Positions 47,161 to 59,366 of a stretch of 64,000 nucleotides of DNA are shown here, one piece after another. Where the stretch lies: positions 99,737-163,736 of the forward strand of contig PJRA01000143.1 of the NCBI GenBank assembly GCA_016987375.1, given 5' to 3'. The translations under genes were made by a program, and so were the position numbers. Under the pieces are notes generated by a model. It was not told the DNA's origin, ran no database searches, and was given only the letters and a program-made list of their open reading frames with translations. Each line of letters opens with the position of its first letter. Position 1 is the first letter of the stretch. Source of the stretch: Brachionus koreanus. Taxonomy: Eukaryota; Rotifera; Eurotatoria; Ploima; Brachionidae.

Positions 47161-49036
47161 TTGCATGGCATGGAAACCATGTTTTCAGCTTCATAAACTG
47201 AAAAACAACTTTGATGTGTCAGATGCCCTTAGAACATGTTTTACACCTTGATTCTAAATTAAAATCAAGTTTTTAGTTTTAATACAACATTAAATCGTGA
47301 GATTCCCTTTAGAAAAAAAATTCTATTTTTCTTTTGATTAAATTTCTAACGCTGGATCAAATAACTAAAATATTTTTATAAGATTAAAACATGTAATCTT
47401 ATGAAGATTCCGGATATTTTATAAAAAATAGTAAATTCAATATGTTGATTATATAATAAATATTTAATTAATGTTTAATTCAAAATTTGACAGCGTATAA
47501 AAAAAATGACAAATAAATAAAGAAAATTTTAAAATTATTTTGATCAAATTTTTTCAATTTCATGGATAGAAGGAAACAAATAAAATGATTTAGTCAAACA
47601 AAATAAAAATTATATAAGAATTTTTAAATTTTGTTAAAATTTAATTCTAATTTTTTTCATAATTTAATTTTATTATTTCTCACTGAAATAAGGTGAATTT
47701 ACCAAATTAGCTAAAAGTATTTGAAAGCCAATCTAAAAAAAAAGTTATTTCTAATGGCCTAATACTTGTTTCTTTCGGAATTCTTTTTTTGAATAAGAAT
47801 TATTCATTTCTTCTAGATATTGACACTAATCGCTCTCAGATGAAATTTTGGAGAAAAAAACAGGAAATATGAAAATTTTGTGTGTATTTTGAAGCAATTT
47901 TAATTAAAATTATAGACTAATAATTCTTAAAGAAACAATTCTTTTTTCTAAGGACATTTATATTATCGAAAATGAAAAATTGATTCAAATTCAAATTTAT
48001 TTTTTCATTTTATAAACATAAAAGCGTATGCTGCTTAAAATTTTTAAATGTTTAACTTGTAAAATGAAATATTTTTGCCAAACAATATTTAATTAGTTTT
48101 TTTTCAATACTCATTTCCTTTTTAACAATTTTAATATGTGATAAATTTTTAGAAATGTTTTTAAATTCATTATAAAATTAGCTTTTGCGTCAGTAAAAAA
48201 TCAAAATTTGCCGCCTTTTTCATTTAGTTTAACAGCTGATAAATAGTTTTTATTTTTTACTTTCTACCTTACCATGGCAAGGATATACGCAAAAGTGTCA
48301 CGCTATTTAAGATTCAATAAAATTCTTTTTGTCAATTCCTATCTAATATTTTATATTTTTTATTTAATGCATTTTATTTAGAAATTAAAAAAAAATAAAA
48401 CAAAGCAGTATTTTTTTGGCAAGATTATTACAGCGACCATATGATAGAAAATAATTTTTTTTATTTACACGATTGACAGTCTTCTGGTTAAGTGGCTCAC
48501 AGGAACTTGGCCCCATTTCTTTTTTTATTTATTCAACATAAAACTATTTATTACATTCATTCAAACATATATTCTATACTTTAATCTGAAATAATAATTA
48601 AAATAATAATTTACAAATTATAAAACAATAGGTTTTATCTTTTATTCTTATTTTAAAACGACATAACATTAGGCACTTGTGTACCGCTTCTAGCTTTACG
48701 CACTTGCAGAGGAATTTTAGTGTTGATGATTCATTCATGTCAGTATTCTAATTTTTGTCTTAATATTTCACATCAGGTTCATTCTTTGACTAGCAATTCG
48801 GTTTTTCTTTGTTCAAGTTGTGTCAATAATATTCATTTCATCAAAAAATTACTTGTTTTAGATTAGACTTGCTTCATGATTTGACAAAAACTTTTTCTAG
48901 ATTTTCAAAAATATTCAAAAATAGCTTAGCTATATATGAATCTATAAGTACTAGGTTGTAAAACAAATAAAAATAATATAAGCATTATTAAGCTACCGCT
49001 ATGGCAGTTTATTTTATTTTTTATTATTTTATTTTA
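47161..49036. other. Gene-poor region
   Basis: No coding segment or clear repeat recognised apart from ordinary AT-rich sequence. Confidence 0.4.
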
Positions 49037-49115
49037 AATATAGTTGCGGTTATAAACCCTAGCAGTTTGGAAAGGAACTTAGTCCTTTCCTTCAGCCAAC
49101 TTTAATAAGTTCATA
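49037..49115 (+). repeat. Hairpin repeat family B, best-preserved stem
   Basis: GGTTATAAACCC (near-palindrome) and GGAAAGGA-ACTTAG-TCCTTTCC (perfect 8-bp stem, 6-nt loop), then TTCAGCCAAC. Three copies in the window, two orientations. Confidence 0.8.
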
Positions 49116-50990
49116 TAAAGATTCTAATTAATTTTAAAATTGAAGTATTGTGGAAGTGTTAAGACCCAAGTCATGAAATCACTCTAATTCATTTTTCTAG
49201 TCCTTATCATTTTTGTAAACTTAACTGCAGATTAAATCACTAACATGTTTTGACTTAATTTATAAACCATTATTTTTGTTAATATATTCAGATTCCAATA
49301 AATCATTTTTAAAGCAAAGTCTCTTTATTTATTAATCCTACAAAACCAAAAAGTCTAAACAGGCTTCAACAGTAGCTTTCTTTCTGCAACAAAAAGAGGT
49401 TTTTTAGAAGCGAATTATTTTAATTTAACTTTCTTTATTTTGCAAGCATTGACTTCTTCTGTTTTACATTATAGTTGAATATTATCTGGTTCTATTCAAT
49501 CTTGTTTCAAAATCAAGCACAAGTTTTTTCTAAATTTTATATTTTATTAACTTTTGACTAGAAATCTGTGTATTCTATAAGTAAATTTATTTTTAATTTA
49601 TCATTTAAAATAATTACAAGCTAATGTTCAAAATATAAAAATTATTTATATTGATATAATAAATGCTCAAATATTTTATAAAGTGTGATTGCTATTTTGT
49701 TTTCGTTAAATGGACCATATTAAAGGAAAAAAAATGATGATCGGGAATATAAAATATCTGGTCTATTTTCTGAATGAGGTATATGTTTCATTCCTTCCAG
49801 CTCTTAATCTTCTCATTGTTCCTTTAGCTATATAAAGATATAGATTCATCTTGAAGTAACCTAGCCTAGCTTTTAATTGACCAAAGAAGCATATTTTCAT
49901 TATTTAAAGTTTTAAAATTAAAAAATTGCTAAAATCCAAAATTTTCGACTCTACACATAATACATGGCAAAGCAAAAATTATTCTTATTTGACTGGCATC
50001 TAATCTAAACAGCGCGTCTTGAACCCAAACTGGCTATGAATATTTGAAAATATCTCACCTTTCTGCTTTGAACCTCCCTGAAGCTTTTCACTTTCAAATA
50101 AAAAATGTCTTTTAAATGTCTTTTATTGGTAGCTTAAAATTTAGAAAAAAAATATTAATTTATAAAAAAATTTTACACACCTTGTCTGATGAGTTATTAA
50201 TTTTCTTATGTTTACGTAAAAGTTTATTGATTCAAGCATTCTAAAAAAGTTATATTTATTTTTCAATTTGATTAATCAAACATAAAAAAAAATTTAAAGA
50301 ATTTTTTGCTATCTTTAAAAGAAGTGTATTTTTTAATATTTGAATTCAAGGTAAAAATTACAAAGATTTTTTTTGATTGTTAATCAAATATAAAATGTTC
50401 TTTTTTGCATTTTTTTCTTTTTGTTTTTAAAAAATCTGAACATTATTTTAAGATAATCAATCGTTGGAATTTAAATCAAGGTAATAATTAACTAATAATG
50501 ACAGTAAAATAATAAAATGAAAATTTAATTTTATCTAGGAAAAGCAATGCTTTAATCATAAATAAAAATTAAATCTAAATTTTCGGATGTCAATCTCAAT
50601 TGCTTTAAATTGAATTTTTGTTATTTATCTTTTAAAAAGAGTATTTCAATGTCCGTTTTTATTCTATTCGAGGAAGTAAGCATATTTAGTCTAAAAGCTA
50701 GAATTCAAATTAGCAAATGTTTTTTTCTTCTAAACGCTAATAATCTTTGCAACAAGCATTAAAGAATCTAATTAAAAGATTTAAATTTCATTAAAATTAT
50801 TGATTTAATTCATACAGCTTGGCTAATGCAAACATATTAAATTATTAATCTGGCCAAAAACACATTAAAAAAGATAGACACCTTTTCTTTTTTTATTTCA
50901 ATAAAAATCGATAAATCTTAACAAATTAGAAAAAAAATTAAATCTTTTTTGATGTAATTTTTTTATTTTTTTTAAAAGCTTTAGAAAAAA
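49116..50990. other. Intergenic upstream of the GPCR
   Basis: No gene or named repeat recognised. The GPCR promoter presumably lies in the last few hundred bases. Confidence 0.45.
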
Positions 50991-51011
50991 ATGTGTCGAG
51001 AAATAAAATGA
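50991..51011 (+). promoter_or_regulatory. 6-codon uORF whose stop overlaps the GPCR start
   Basis: ATG TGT CGA GAA ATA AAA TGA. The TGA shares bases with the main ATG (AAATGA), a 4-base ATGA overlap that would allow termination-reinitiation. It depends on the transcript start lying upstream of 50991. Confidence 0.4.
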
Positions 51012-54000
51012 ATTTTAGCGACTCAATTGAAGAAGAATTTAATTATGGCGAGTCCGACCCGGAGCACATATCGGTCGGCTACTACACATTTTTTATCACA
51101 ATGTACACATTAATAACCGTATTGTCATTTTTAGGCAATACGATTATTTTAATTGTGATACTGCGACGTAGACGCATGAGAGTTGTGACCAATTTTTTTC
51201 TGGCCAACATAACCATAGCCAATTTGATTTATACAGTGTGTGCGCCACTTCAGTTCATTGATGAAATGTACATCAATTGGACATACATTGATTTTATGTG
51301 CCCATTACTTCCGTTTTTTTCCACTCTATCCATTAATGTCAACACATCGACCATGATTGCAGCATCGATGGAGCGTCTTTTTGTCATTGTATATCCATTC
51401 AAGTGCAAGCTTACCAAAAAAAAATCTCTCCTAATTATTGCCTGTATTTGGTTGGGCTCGGCATTGTTCAGCTCACCGTGGCTGTTTGCACTGCGCATTG
51501 AGAAAATGAATTTTTTCAGCAAAATACTTGAGAATTTTGTCATTTCAAATGGAACCGAGGAGATTTTCTTTCCTTTAGATGAGAGCAGTTTTGAGTTTGT
51601 TCAATGTAGGCCACTAGATGAGTTTGATTTGCGATACTACTTCATTATTTTGTGTTTTATTCAATACTTTTTACCTATGTTTGTACTATTGATTACTTAC
51701 TCGGTAATTGCCTACTATATCTATTTCATCAATTCAAAAGTAGATCTCATCATGGACAATAAATTTTATAACAATTTTTTGACTAGAAATAAAAAAAAAG
51801 TAAAAATTTTAGTCATTTTTTGTTTTTCTATTTTTTAAACTTTTAAATATAATTTTTTTGTTTTAGCTTATTAAAATGCTAGTTTTCATGATTATATGTT
51901 TCAATATATGTTGGCTACCATTGCAGTTAAATGTTCTCATTAGAGCCATTGATCCCCAACTCTTAAATTCTGTGTAAGTTAATTTTTTTTCAGTTAAAAT
52001 TTAAAACTTTATTTTCAATTTCGTCTATTTAAATTAAAAAAAAAACAAATTAATTATTAATTGCTTAAAATGCCAAATTGCGCATTTTATTTTTATGCCA
52101 AGGCGTTTTCTATTAATAAAACGAATCAATCAGACATAATGTCTCATTTAATTCTTTAATTTTTATTCAAATCGGAACATTAGCAGATTTTATAATTTAA
52201 GACAAGATTTTTCCATTTTGATCATGCTTTGATTGACTATTATTCAATCTCATTTAAATTATTTTAATCAGTTTTTAAAAGGATATAGATTTATCGAATT
52301 AATCTATTAAACACTATAGATTTCATGACCCAAGAGAATATTATTTTATAAGAAATAAAGCAAAAATAATGCTAACGTGTTAGAACATGTGTGGAAACTA
52401 ATTGTATTAATTTTTTTGGTGCTTTAGAGCATTTGCTAAATTAAAAAAAAAATGAATGTTTTAAAACACGTTCTAGTGCTGTTAAATAAAGAACTAGAGG
52501 GTTGCTTACTGAACCTACTTAAACGCTTTATTTAGAAATTTTAAATATTTCAATTATTGGAAAAAATCATTTTTTTAAAAAATTTTATTTAAATATTTAT
52601 TTTAATTTATCAATAAAAAAATTTTAAGTTAATGTTCAAAATATAAACAAATTAACAAATTATCTGCAGCCATCAATCAGAGACTAGTTGGATTCCTGTC
52701 TTGTATCATACACGATTTTGGAGCCTTTCTTCAACATGGTCTTGATTAGTAAATGCCAACATCTAAGAAAATGAACCATTGTGTAAAAAAAGGTGATAAT
52801 TAGTTGAAGAAAAATCTGAGCCGTTTTTTTAATTAGGGATATGTTCTATCCCTTAAATCCACTCTTAAATATTTATATTATTTTTAAAGCTGTAGCTTTA
52901 TCTTGTAGAAACAAACCTAGATTTCTGTTAAAAGGATATTTTTGTTAAAGTGAAGTAAACATTCATTCTAGTTATTCAGAATAAAGTTATTTATTTAAAG
53001 CACGACCATCTAGCACTAAGGACAATACAAAAATTTCAAAATTTTATTCAAGAGTTTTCATTTTATATAATTTTTTTTTAAAATAAAATAAAAATTAATT
53101 TTTAATATTTTTTAGAAGAGAATTCTATTTTAACATATGATATTAATATTAAATAAAGTTTTAGAATTATAAAGATGTAAAAATCAAAAATATTAATTTT
53201 TTTTAATATTTATTCAGTGAACACCGCGAGGATGATGTAAAAAAAATAAAATAAAAAAAAGAAAAGTTTTTTTTCTTTCTGACCAGAATTAAAATATTTT
53301 TTTTTTCGTTTGAACTAAGAAATAACATATAATTTAGAACTAATTTTCTCAAAATTTAATTGTTTAAAAACAAGTTTACTTGAATTTGCTAAGTAAAATT
53401 TTGGTAAGTAGTTTTTTTTCTATGTTTTTGCTTAGAAAGCCTCCGTTAAGAGTTGTAGGATTTTTTCTTGTTTCCCTTTAGTCATTGATCCAGAAGTACA
53501 AAACTTTATTGAATGAGTTACTCCATGTTTTTTACATTCCTGATTGTTTAGTGAGATCTCTTTGATTCTATCATTTATTTTTTTTATCGAGTTTAATTCA
53601 CAAATTAACGATTTCTTGTTAGTATTTTTTCTGGTTTGCATTAAATCTTTTAATAGACTGTTGACAAGTTCTTTTGTAAATTTATTAACTATCAGCCTTT
53701 TCACAAAATTCAGTTTGCTTTTTAGTAGCATCATTTCGGTTGTTTCCATTTCTAGAGCATATCTTTGGATGTTTTAGCTCTTTTTTCGAGGCCCAAGATT
53801 TTTTTGATTATGGTTCCTTCAGTTGATTTTGGGTTTAGGGTCTAAAAACATCAAAAAAATCCAACTTTTCTAAAAAAAAAATGCAAAATTTAATGCCTCA
53901 ACACATATAAAGTGCAAAAATTAATCTTACTCGAGGAGCATCTATACCGAACTATCTTTTTCAAACTAAAAGTTCAAAAATGTGTTAAATAAATTTTAAA

Positions 54001-55761
54001 AATCATATCTCTAAAATTTTGAAACTTAAATATTTTTTTGAAAGAAATTAAATTTTTAAAAAATAACTTTAACACTCAAAGAACGGATCTGTCTTTTGAA
54101 TCTCTTTTGATACTTCCTTTATTTTTTTTTGTTTTTAATTCAATAAATTTAATCATTTTTTAGAATGTATTTTTTTATTCATATCTTAATTATTACTTAA
54201 ATGAAAAATATTTTAAAATTATTTAATCTTTACTACAAAATAAAATTATTTTCATTGAAAAAAAGTTAAAAAAAAAACAGTCAAATAAAATAGATAGAAA
54301 AATTTCTCCGGTTTTTGAATGTTTAAAAATTAAGATATCGCTTTTTTAAATCTTAATGTTAAAACATTTTTTCATTTTTACATTTTCAAAAAACATTAAA
54401 CGAAAAAAATAATTGTTGGCATTTTTGTAAATTTTGAACCATAGATAAAAAGTGGTATAAGTAGGTTTAGTTGTATCTTAAGAAAGTATAGCCTCTGACA
54501 TCAATCTTTTCTTTCACAATTATTTACTTTTGCAACAACAAAAAAACACATTAGTTTTTCAATTTATTATTTTTATTTTAAATCAATGATGTAATCAACT
54601 TCTATTATTTTAATAAAAAAAAAACTTGATAGATTGCATTTTTGTTTAGATTAGAAACTAAAAATTAATTATTTATAAATTTTTGAAATTTTTTTTTTAG
54701 ACATTGGTTTCAGAAATTATGGACTATTTTTTCCTCAAAAAAATCAAGATTATATACTTTGGCTTAGCTCTTTTCTAATTAAAATTCAAACATAAGTATA
54801 TTCCATGAACTGTATTTTTAATTATCCTTTTTTAAATAAATAAAAAAATTCTTAATCAATAGACGGAGTTAAAAATATATTTGTTTTAATCTGATTTTAT
54901 TTATTTCTAAAGGCCAAAAAGAATAAATCGAATAGCTTGGATGGTTATACACTGGTTGGCATTTAGTCACTTTTGCTACAATCCATTCATCAATGGTCTA
55001 CTAAACGTAATAAAAATTTAAAAAAAAATTGAAAAAAAAAAATTTTTTTTTTTTTAAAGAAAAAATTTAAACAAGAAATTGTTTCTTTGTTCAAAACAAT
55101 TTTTAATAAATCAAAACAAATTCTGCTTGACAATCGATTTTACACATGTATTATAAAGAGATATGACTTTCCAGTGGATCAATTAAGATCGCGGAAGGCT
55201 TTTTTGGATGATAGAATCTGTCATGGAGACAAAATAAGCGCCAACCAGCTTGATGTTAAATTCAAGAGCGATCAAGACTATTTGGACGAAGTGAACAAAA
55301 TTGCGCTGATCCGGCCTGTGGACAGCAAAAAGGCTAGTTTGAAGCAAGGCGAAATTTCTCCCAGTGGTAAAATATCTTCTTCGTCAAAAGCATCGTGGAA
55401 CTCGTCCTCGTCTTCGTCCAATACATCCTCATTGACCGCATTCAAAAACAAAAAGCTCTATCGTTTTGAACAGATCACTGGTTCGCTGAACAATCGGCAT
55501 GACAATGATTCAGATAGAAAAAAAAGACTTTCAAAAAGCATTGTGTTCAAATTTAACAACAACATGCCGGTGGATTATGATTTTATCAAATTTAATCGTC
55601 TAAAATATTCAAATTTTTATTCAAATTGCAACCTTGTCAAACAAGATGAGGATAAAATTAGCAGTGTAAATAATTCAAAATTTAGTCAAATTTATTATAA
55701 AAATGACACTTATTATCGACAACAAAAAACACAGACTAAAAACATTAATCACAGTTTATAA
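51008..55761 (+). CDS. Rhodopsin-class (neuropeptide-like) GPCR with altered switch motifs, 4 exons
   Basis: Exons 51008-51799, 51867-51973, 54913-55006, 55060-55761; frame closed, about 564 aa. Seven TM segments: TM1 has N44 (FLGN), TM2 NFFLANITIANL, TM3 begins after C98, TM4 IIACIWLGSALFSSPW, TM5 YYFIILCFIQYFLPMFVLL, TM6 FNICWLPLQ (W280, P282) and TM7 CYNPFIN. A conserved-type Cys in extracellular loop 2 (FVQCRP) can pair with C98. The long C-tail (about 230 residues) is Ser-rich (SSSSSSNTSS) with many basic residues. Overall pattern is closest to invertebrate peptide receptors; ligand unknown. Oddities: Asp2.50 is Asn72, DRY is ERL (122-124), and NPxxY is NPFIN (Tyr replaced by Asn327). 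Intron 2 is 2.9 kb. I start at 51008, the first in-frame ATG. Confidence 0.85.
53217..53265 (+). repeat. Short CG-containing motif plus A-rich tail in GPCR intron 2
   Basis: GTGAACACCGCGAGGATGATG followed by A-runs, in layout like AACGCCTAAGGCGATG at 41440. Possibly another 3'-tail repeat; only two loosely similar copies. Confidence 0.3.
53432..53749 (-). other. Unassigned 105-codon open frame within GPCR intron 2
   Basis: Starts METTEMMLLKSKLNF and includes NNQECKKHGVTHSIKFC. Codon composition is less A/T-monotonous than the surrounding intron and the frame continues upstream past the ATG for a few codons, suggesting a decayed coding fragment, perhaps of a mobile element. I recognise no family and see no splice context. 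Confidence 0.25.
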
Positions 55762-56690
55762 GAAAAAAAAAGTTTTTTTCATTTAATAAAAAAACACTAT
55801 AAAAATTATTTGCAAAAAATTTTTTTTTATTAAAATTTTTTAATAAAGTATTGACTGTTAACGAATAATCAAAATAAATAAAAACTGATTGAAGAATTGA
55901 TTAAATGTGTCTAAAACAAATAAGAATTAAAACTAAGTCTTTTAATTATCAGTAAAATATTTTATATATTAAAAAAAAAAACTCTAAAAAATAAATGAAA
56001 AAAAAAGGATATTTAACAAATTCTTATATTAAATCTTTGAATCATATTTTAAAATTTACAATACGAAAAATGTTTGATACATGATAATTCTTGTATCTTA
56101 AAGCAAAGCAAATTTGCTTAATTAACAATCAATTTAAAAATAATTTAATAATGTTGTAAAAAATAAACACATGAAAAAAACTAGTGAATCAAATTTTTTT
56201 TTGCAACAGTTTAGAATACTCTGTTGTTATTTAGCACGCTGTTGAATCAGATTGGAATTCTATTCCAAAGGGTTCAATAACTATGACCATATTTTTTCCT
56301 TAAAAAAGCACCAATTCCATTAATCCATTCTAATTTTATATTATTGAATTTTAATTAAAATTATTTTTTGCTACTTAAAGTCTACATTTTTAATTCGTTA
56401 TTAGTAAATTATAAAAATAGTAAATTTTTTGTCAAAAATTTAAAAAGGTTGACGCCTATATTTTTAAAAAAATTAAAAGAAAAAAGGTGTCATTGCTAAA
56501 TAAAAGAAACGAAAAAATATATTTGATATTTGAATAATGATAAACATCCTGTAATTAAATTAAATGTGAAATAGGCGAAGTGAGTCGATTATATGATTAA
56601 TTAATTATAAACTCGTTAAATTCTTGAATAAAATTTTTTTTTATTAAAATTATTATTTCTTTTAAAAGATTTATTTTAAATATAAAATAA
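55762..56690. other. Convergent intergenic region
   Basis: Spacer between the 3' ends of the GPCR and the left RASSF gene. No feature recognised. Confidence 0.5.
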
Positions 56691-58645
56691 TATTGAACAA
56701 AAAAATAAAATTAAAAAAATCGGCACTAAAAATTCCATTATTAATTTAAACAAGAGTTTGAAAACAATTTGTTTCATCGTCTGAATGTGCAGAACTTATG
56801 CCAGTATCTGTTGAACCAATTGATGAAGTTGAATTTGAACAAGACAAACCAGCGTTGGATTTAATTTGATTTGTGCTCAATCGTTTAAGTTCATTTTCTA
56901 ACGAAGAAATTAAACTAGTTTTCAACATTATTAAATTGTCGATTTTTCTCAATTGATTTTTCATTAAATAAATGTCTTTTTTATTTTGTTTAGTTTCACT
57001 TAAATTTTGTTTTATTTGATTCAATTCTGTTCTCAATTGATCCAATTCATTCAATTTGTCGTGTTTTTCTTTTTCAATAGTTTGTTGTCTATTTATTCTT
57101 TTAATCGATGAATTTCTACTTCGATTAGTTCGTCTAACACTAGCATATCTCTTTCTAGCTTTATTCTCATTATCATCATCGAAATCACTGTCTTCATTTT
57201 GGCTTGACCAAGCCGAACTAGCTATTGAATTAACTGACATTGTATCTTGTTGATTATTCAAAGTTTCAAATTGTTTTCTTAAATAAGATGATTTTTGTAA
57301 GCAATCAGATGTGTTTTTTCTAGTGCATTTTTTAGTTTGTACACTCGGCGACAATGAACAAAATTTAAATTGTTTAGATGACATTTTTTTTCTAATTAGA
57401 AATTTAACTTGCGACAATTGATCGCCAGGCACTTGTTTCCACATTTTAATTATTTTATAAATTTTTAAATTTGAATCCAAAAGACGCTCATTTGATTGCC
57501 ATTGTTCAAATAGACCATATTCATCTAGCAGTTGTGTATTGTTCAATTTAAGTCCAAGTGAATACAACATGGCAAATTTTATGTCTTGTACAGTTGTTTC
57601 TTTGGTTAGACCAGAAGCCAATTTCTCAATTCCATTCACATTTATTTTTATTGATTGTTCCATTTTATTTCTAATTTGTCTCGTTTGTTAGCTTGTTCAA
57701 AAGTATTGCTCTATGTCCTATATATATATATACTCAATTGATGAGATGAACGATTAGAATTATGAAATTGTTTTAATTGAATGATTGATTAATTAATTAA
57801 TTAAATCACAGTAGATAGGTATTTCAGATAGCTACGAAAACCTATTTAATTTATTAAGATATTTGGCCAAAAAAAAAGAAGCAATCAGCAGTAGTTAATT
57901 TTCACAATGTTTAAATAATTTTCACAGTTTGATCATAAAAACAGTACCTATGTTTTGTTATCTTTTTGTATACATAATGTCTTAGGTATTGTGTCTATTT
58001 ATACACAAATACCAAGCAAAGATCAATTGTCGGCTTTCTTTTAATTTCCAATTTAAATTCTAATACAATTTAAAATAATGGATTTAGATATCTAATTTTA
58101 TTTCAAAGTGAGATACTTCTAAATTAAATTTCAGACCTAATATTTTTTAATGTAACATGTTGTATTTTTTTTCTTTTTAATGTGACACAGTAATTACAAT
58201 AAAAAATTTACATTGTTTAAATAACTTCTCTTATTTTTTTCATTGTCTTCAAACACGGATTAGAGTTATATAGTGGAATCATCATAATAATTCGGATTTA
58301 TTTTTCATGAAAATACTTTTCTTATTTTTTCTGAGTCATCAAATATTTTTTAACACAGCAAGCATTTGTCATTTTTTCATTTTTATTTAAAAAATATTTT
58401 ATAAATAAACTAAAATTATCTTCATTCACTCTTTTAAACAGCAAAAGTTTTTTTACTTTTTTTTATCCTAGTGGAAATTCAAGTACATTTTTGAGTAACA
58501 GCTCCGATCTGACTCGAGGCTTCTGCATCGAGTTGATCATTTGCACTGCAAAAAAGTAACCGAGTGGTTAACTTATATACATAGTCATGCAAGCCAAGTT
58601 CAAAATCCACTGATGGTGGAAAAATCATCAAAATATCTCTGCAAC
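56690..58645 (-). repeat. Inverted duplication, left arm
   Basis: Reverse complement matches 61143-62915, from the RASSF 3' flank through the gene and about 0.9 kb of upstream sequence. Outer match: CAGTGGTT-side words such as CATGCAAGCCAAGTTCAAAA (58584-58603), found inverted at about 61183-61202. Confidence 0.85.
56746..57663 (-). CDS. N-terminal RASSF-type protein (RA domain + coiled coil), left copy
   Basis: Intronless, 305 aa. Residues about 5-92 are a Ras-association, ubiquitin-like fold: IKINVNGIEKLASGLTKETT, then VQDIKFAMLYSLGL, LFEQWQSNERLL and QVKFLIRKKMS. This matches the layout of RASSF7-10 ('V-x-G-x-x-R-x-V-x-G-x-T-x-x-T', then 'E-x-W-R', then 'V-x-F-x-L-R-R'). A Ser/Asn-rich, basic linker follows (residues 95-190), then a coiled coil about 195-265 (LDQLRTELNQIKQNLSETK) and an acidic/Ser tail. 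Probable role is a cytoplasmic or centrosomal scaffold in growth or cell-polarity signalling, by family knowledge only. About 90% identical to the gene at 61925-62851 in opposite orientation. Start: first ATG, Kozak-like AAAATGG. Confidence 0.8.
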   Translation of the reverse strand: MEQSIKINVNGIEKLASGLTKETTVQDIKFAMLYSLGLKLNNTQLLDEYGLFEQWQSNERLLDSNLKIYKIIKMWKQVPGDQLSQVKFLIRKKMSSKQFKFCSLSPSVQTKKCTRKNTSDCLQKSSYLRKQFETLNNQQDTMSVNSIASSAWSSQNEDSDFDDDNENKARKRYASVRRTNRSRNSSIKRINRQQTIEKEKHDKLNELDQLRTELNQIKQNLSETKQNKKDIYLMKNQLRKIDNLIMLKTSLISSLENELKRLSTNQIKSNAGLSCSNSTSSIGSTDTGISSAHSDDETNCFQTLV

Positions 58646-58967
58646 ACGGGGCGCATTTTTAAACCCCTTACATCAAAAAATTGGGTACCGGTTTCGACTT
58701 GGTAAAATTTGCAGTGTATTCTACTTTTCAATTAAAGTATTCTACTATACTACTTTAAAATTTTTATAGTTATTCTTGTTTTATTCTAATAATTAAATAT
58801 AAAATTATTTTATTTAAATAAAGTGTCATTAAAAAAGTTTATCTAGATAAGTTCTATTTTGATTGGATTTTCTGGGATAAACAAATCGGTGCAAGATTTA
58901 CATCCAGATTCATTAATGCACTTGGAAGAATTAATTTAAAAAAAATGAAGTTTAATTTACATTTAAA

Positions 58968-59366
58968 TTAAAGGCATACGCATTTTTGGGGATATATGTC
59001 TTGAGAACAATCACTGTCAAAAGTACAACTTGATTGGCATTGTTTTGGTCTTTTCATTGGGAATCCTTTTTGGATACATTGGCCGTTATTGTTTGAAGAT
59101 CTTTCAATGTTTATGCATTTTTTTGTACATTGATCCAATGCACACTTTAGAATGAATAAGAATTAAAAAAAAAATTTGTCAAACTATGAAATTACGCAAG
59201 CAAAATTTTCTCCATAATGTCTACAATCTTGGTCGAAAAAGCACTCTGGTTTTCTGCACCTTACCAATGGTGAGTTGATCGTTTGTGGACATTTTGGATT
59301 GGTCATACACAATGCCAAGTTTATTGAAATTTGAAAAACTAAAAATATTAGAAAATAATTTTTCAT
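58968..59366 (-). CDS. Secreted WAP-domain protein (115 aa, 2 exons)
   Basis: Exons 59366-59196 and 59144-58968. The first exon, too short to stand alone, gives a signal peptide (MKNYFLIFLVFQISINLALC). The eight-cysteine pattern of a whey acidic protein (four-disulfide core) domain then runs across the splice junction: PKCPQTINSP, RCRKPECFFDQDCRHYG, then FACCALDQCTKKC, with the diagnostic D-x-D/Q-C and CC. A second, incomplete cysteine-rich block follows (GQCIQKG, CQSSCTFDSDCSQD, KCVCL-stop). WAP proteins are usually protease inhibitors or antimicrobial; that role is inferred from family only. The gene lies in the spacer between the two RASSF arms and is single copy here. Confidence 0.75.

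Noticed and set aside
57056..57253. Plus-strand open frame inside the left RASSF gene
   Set aside because: Antisense shadow of a real coding region.
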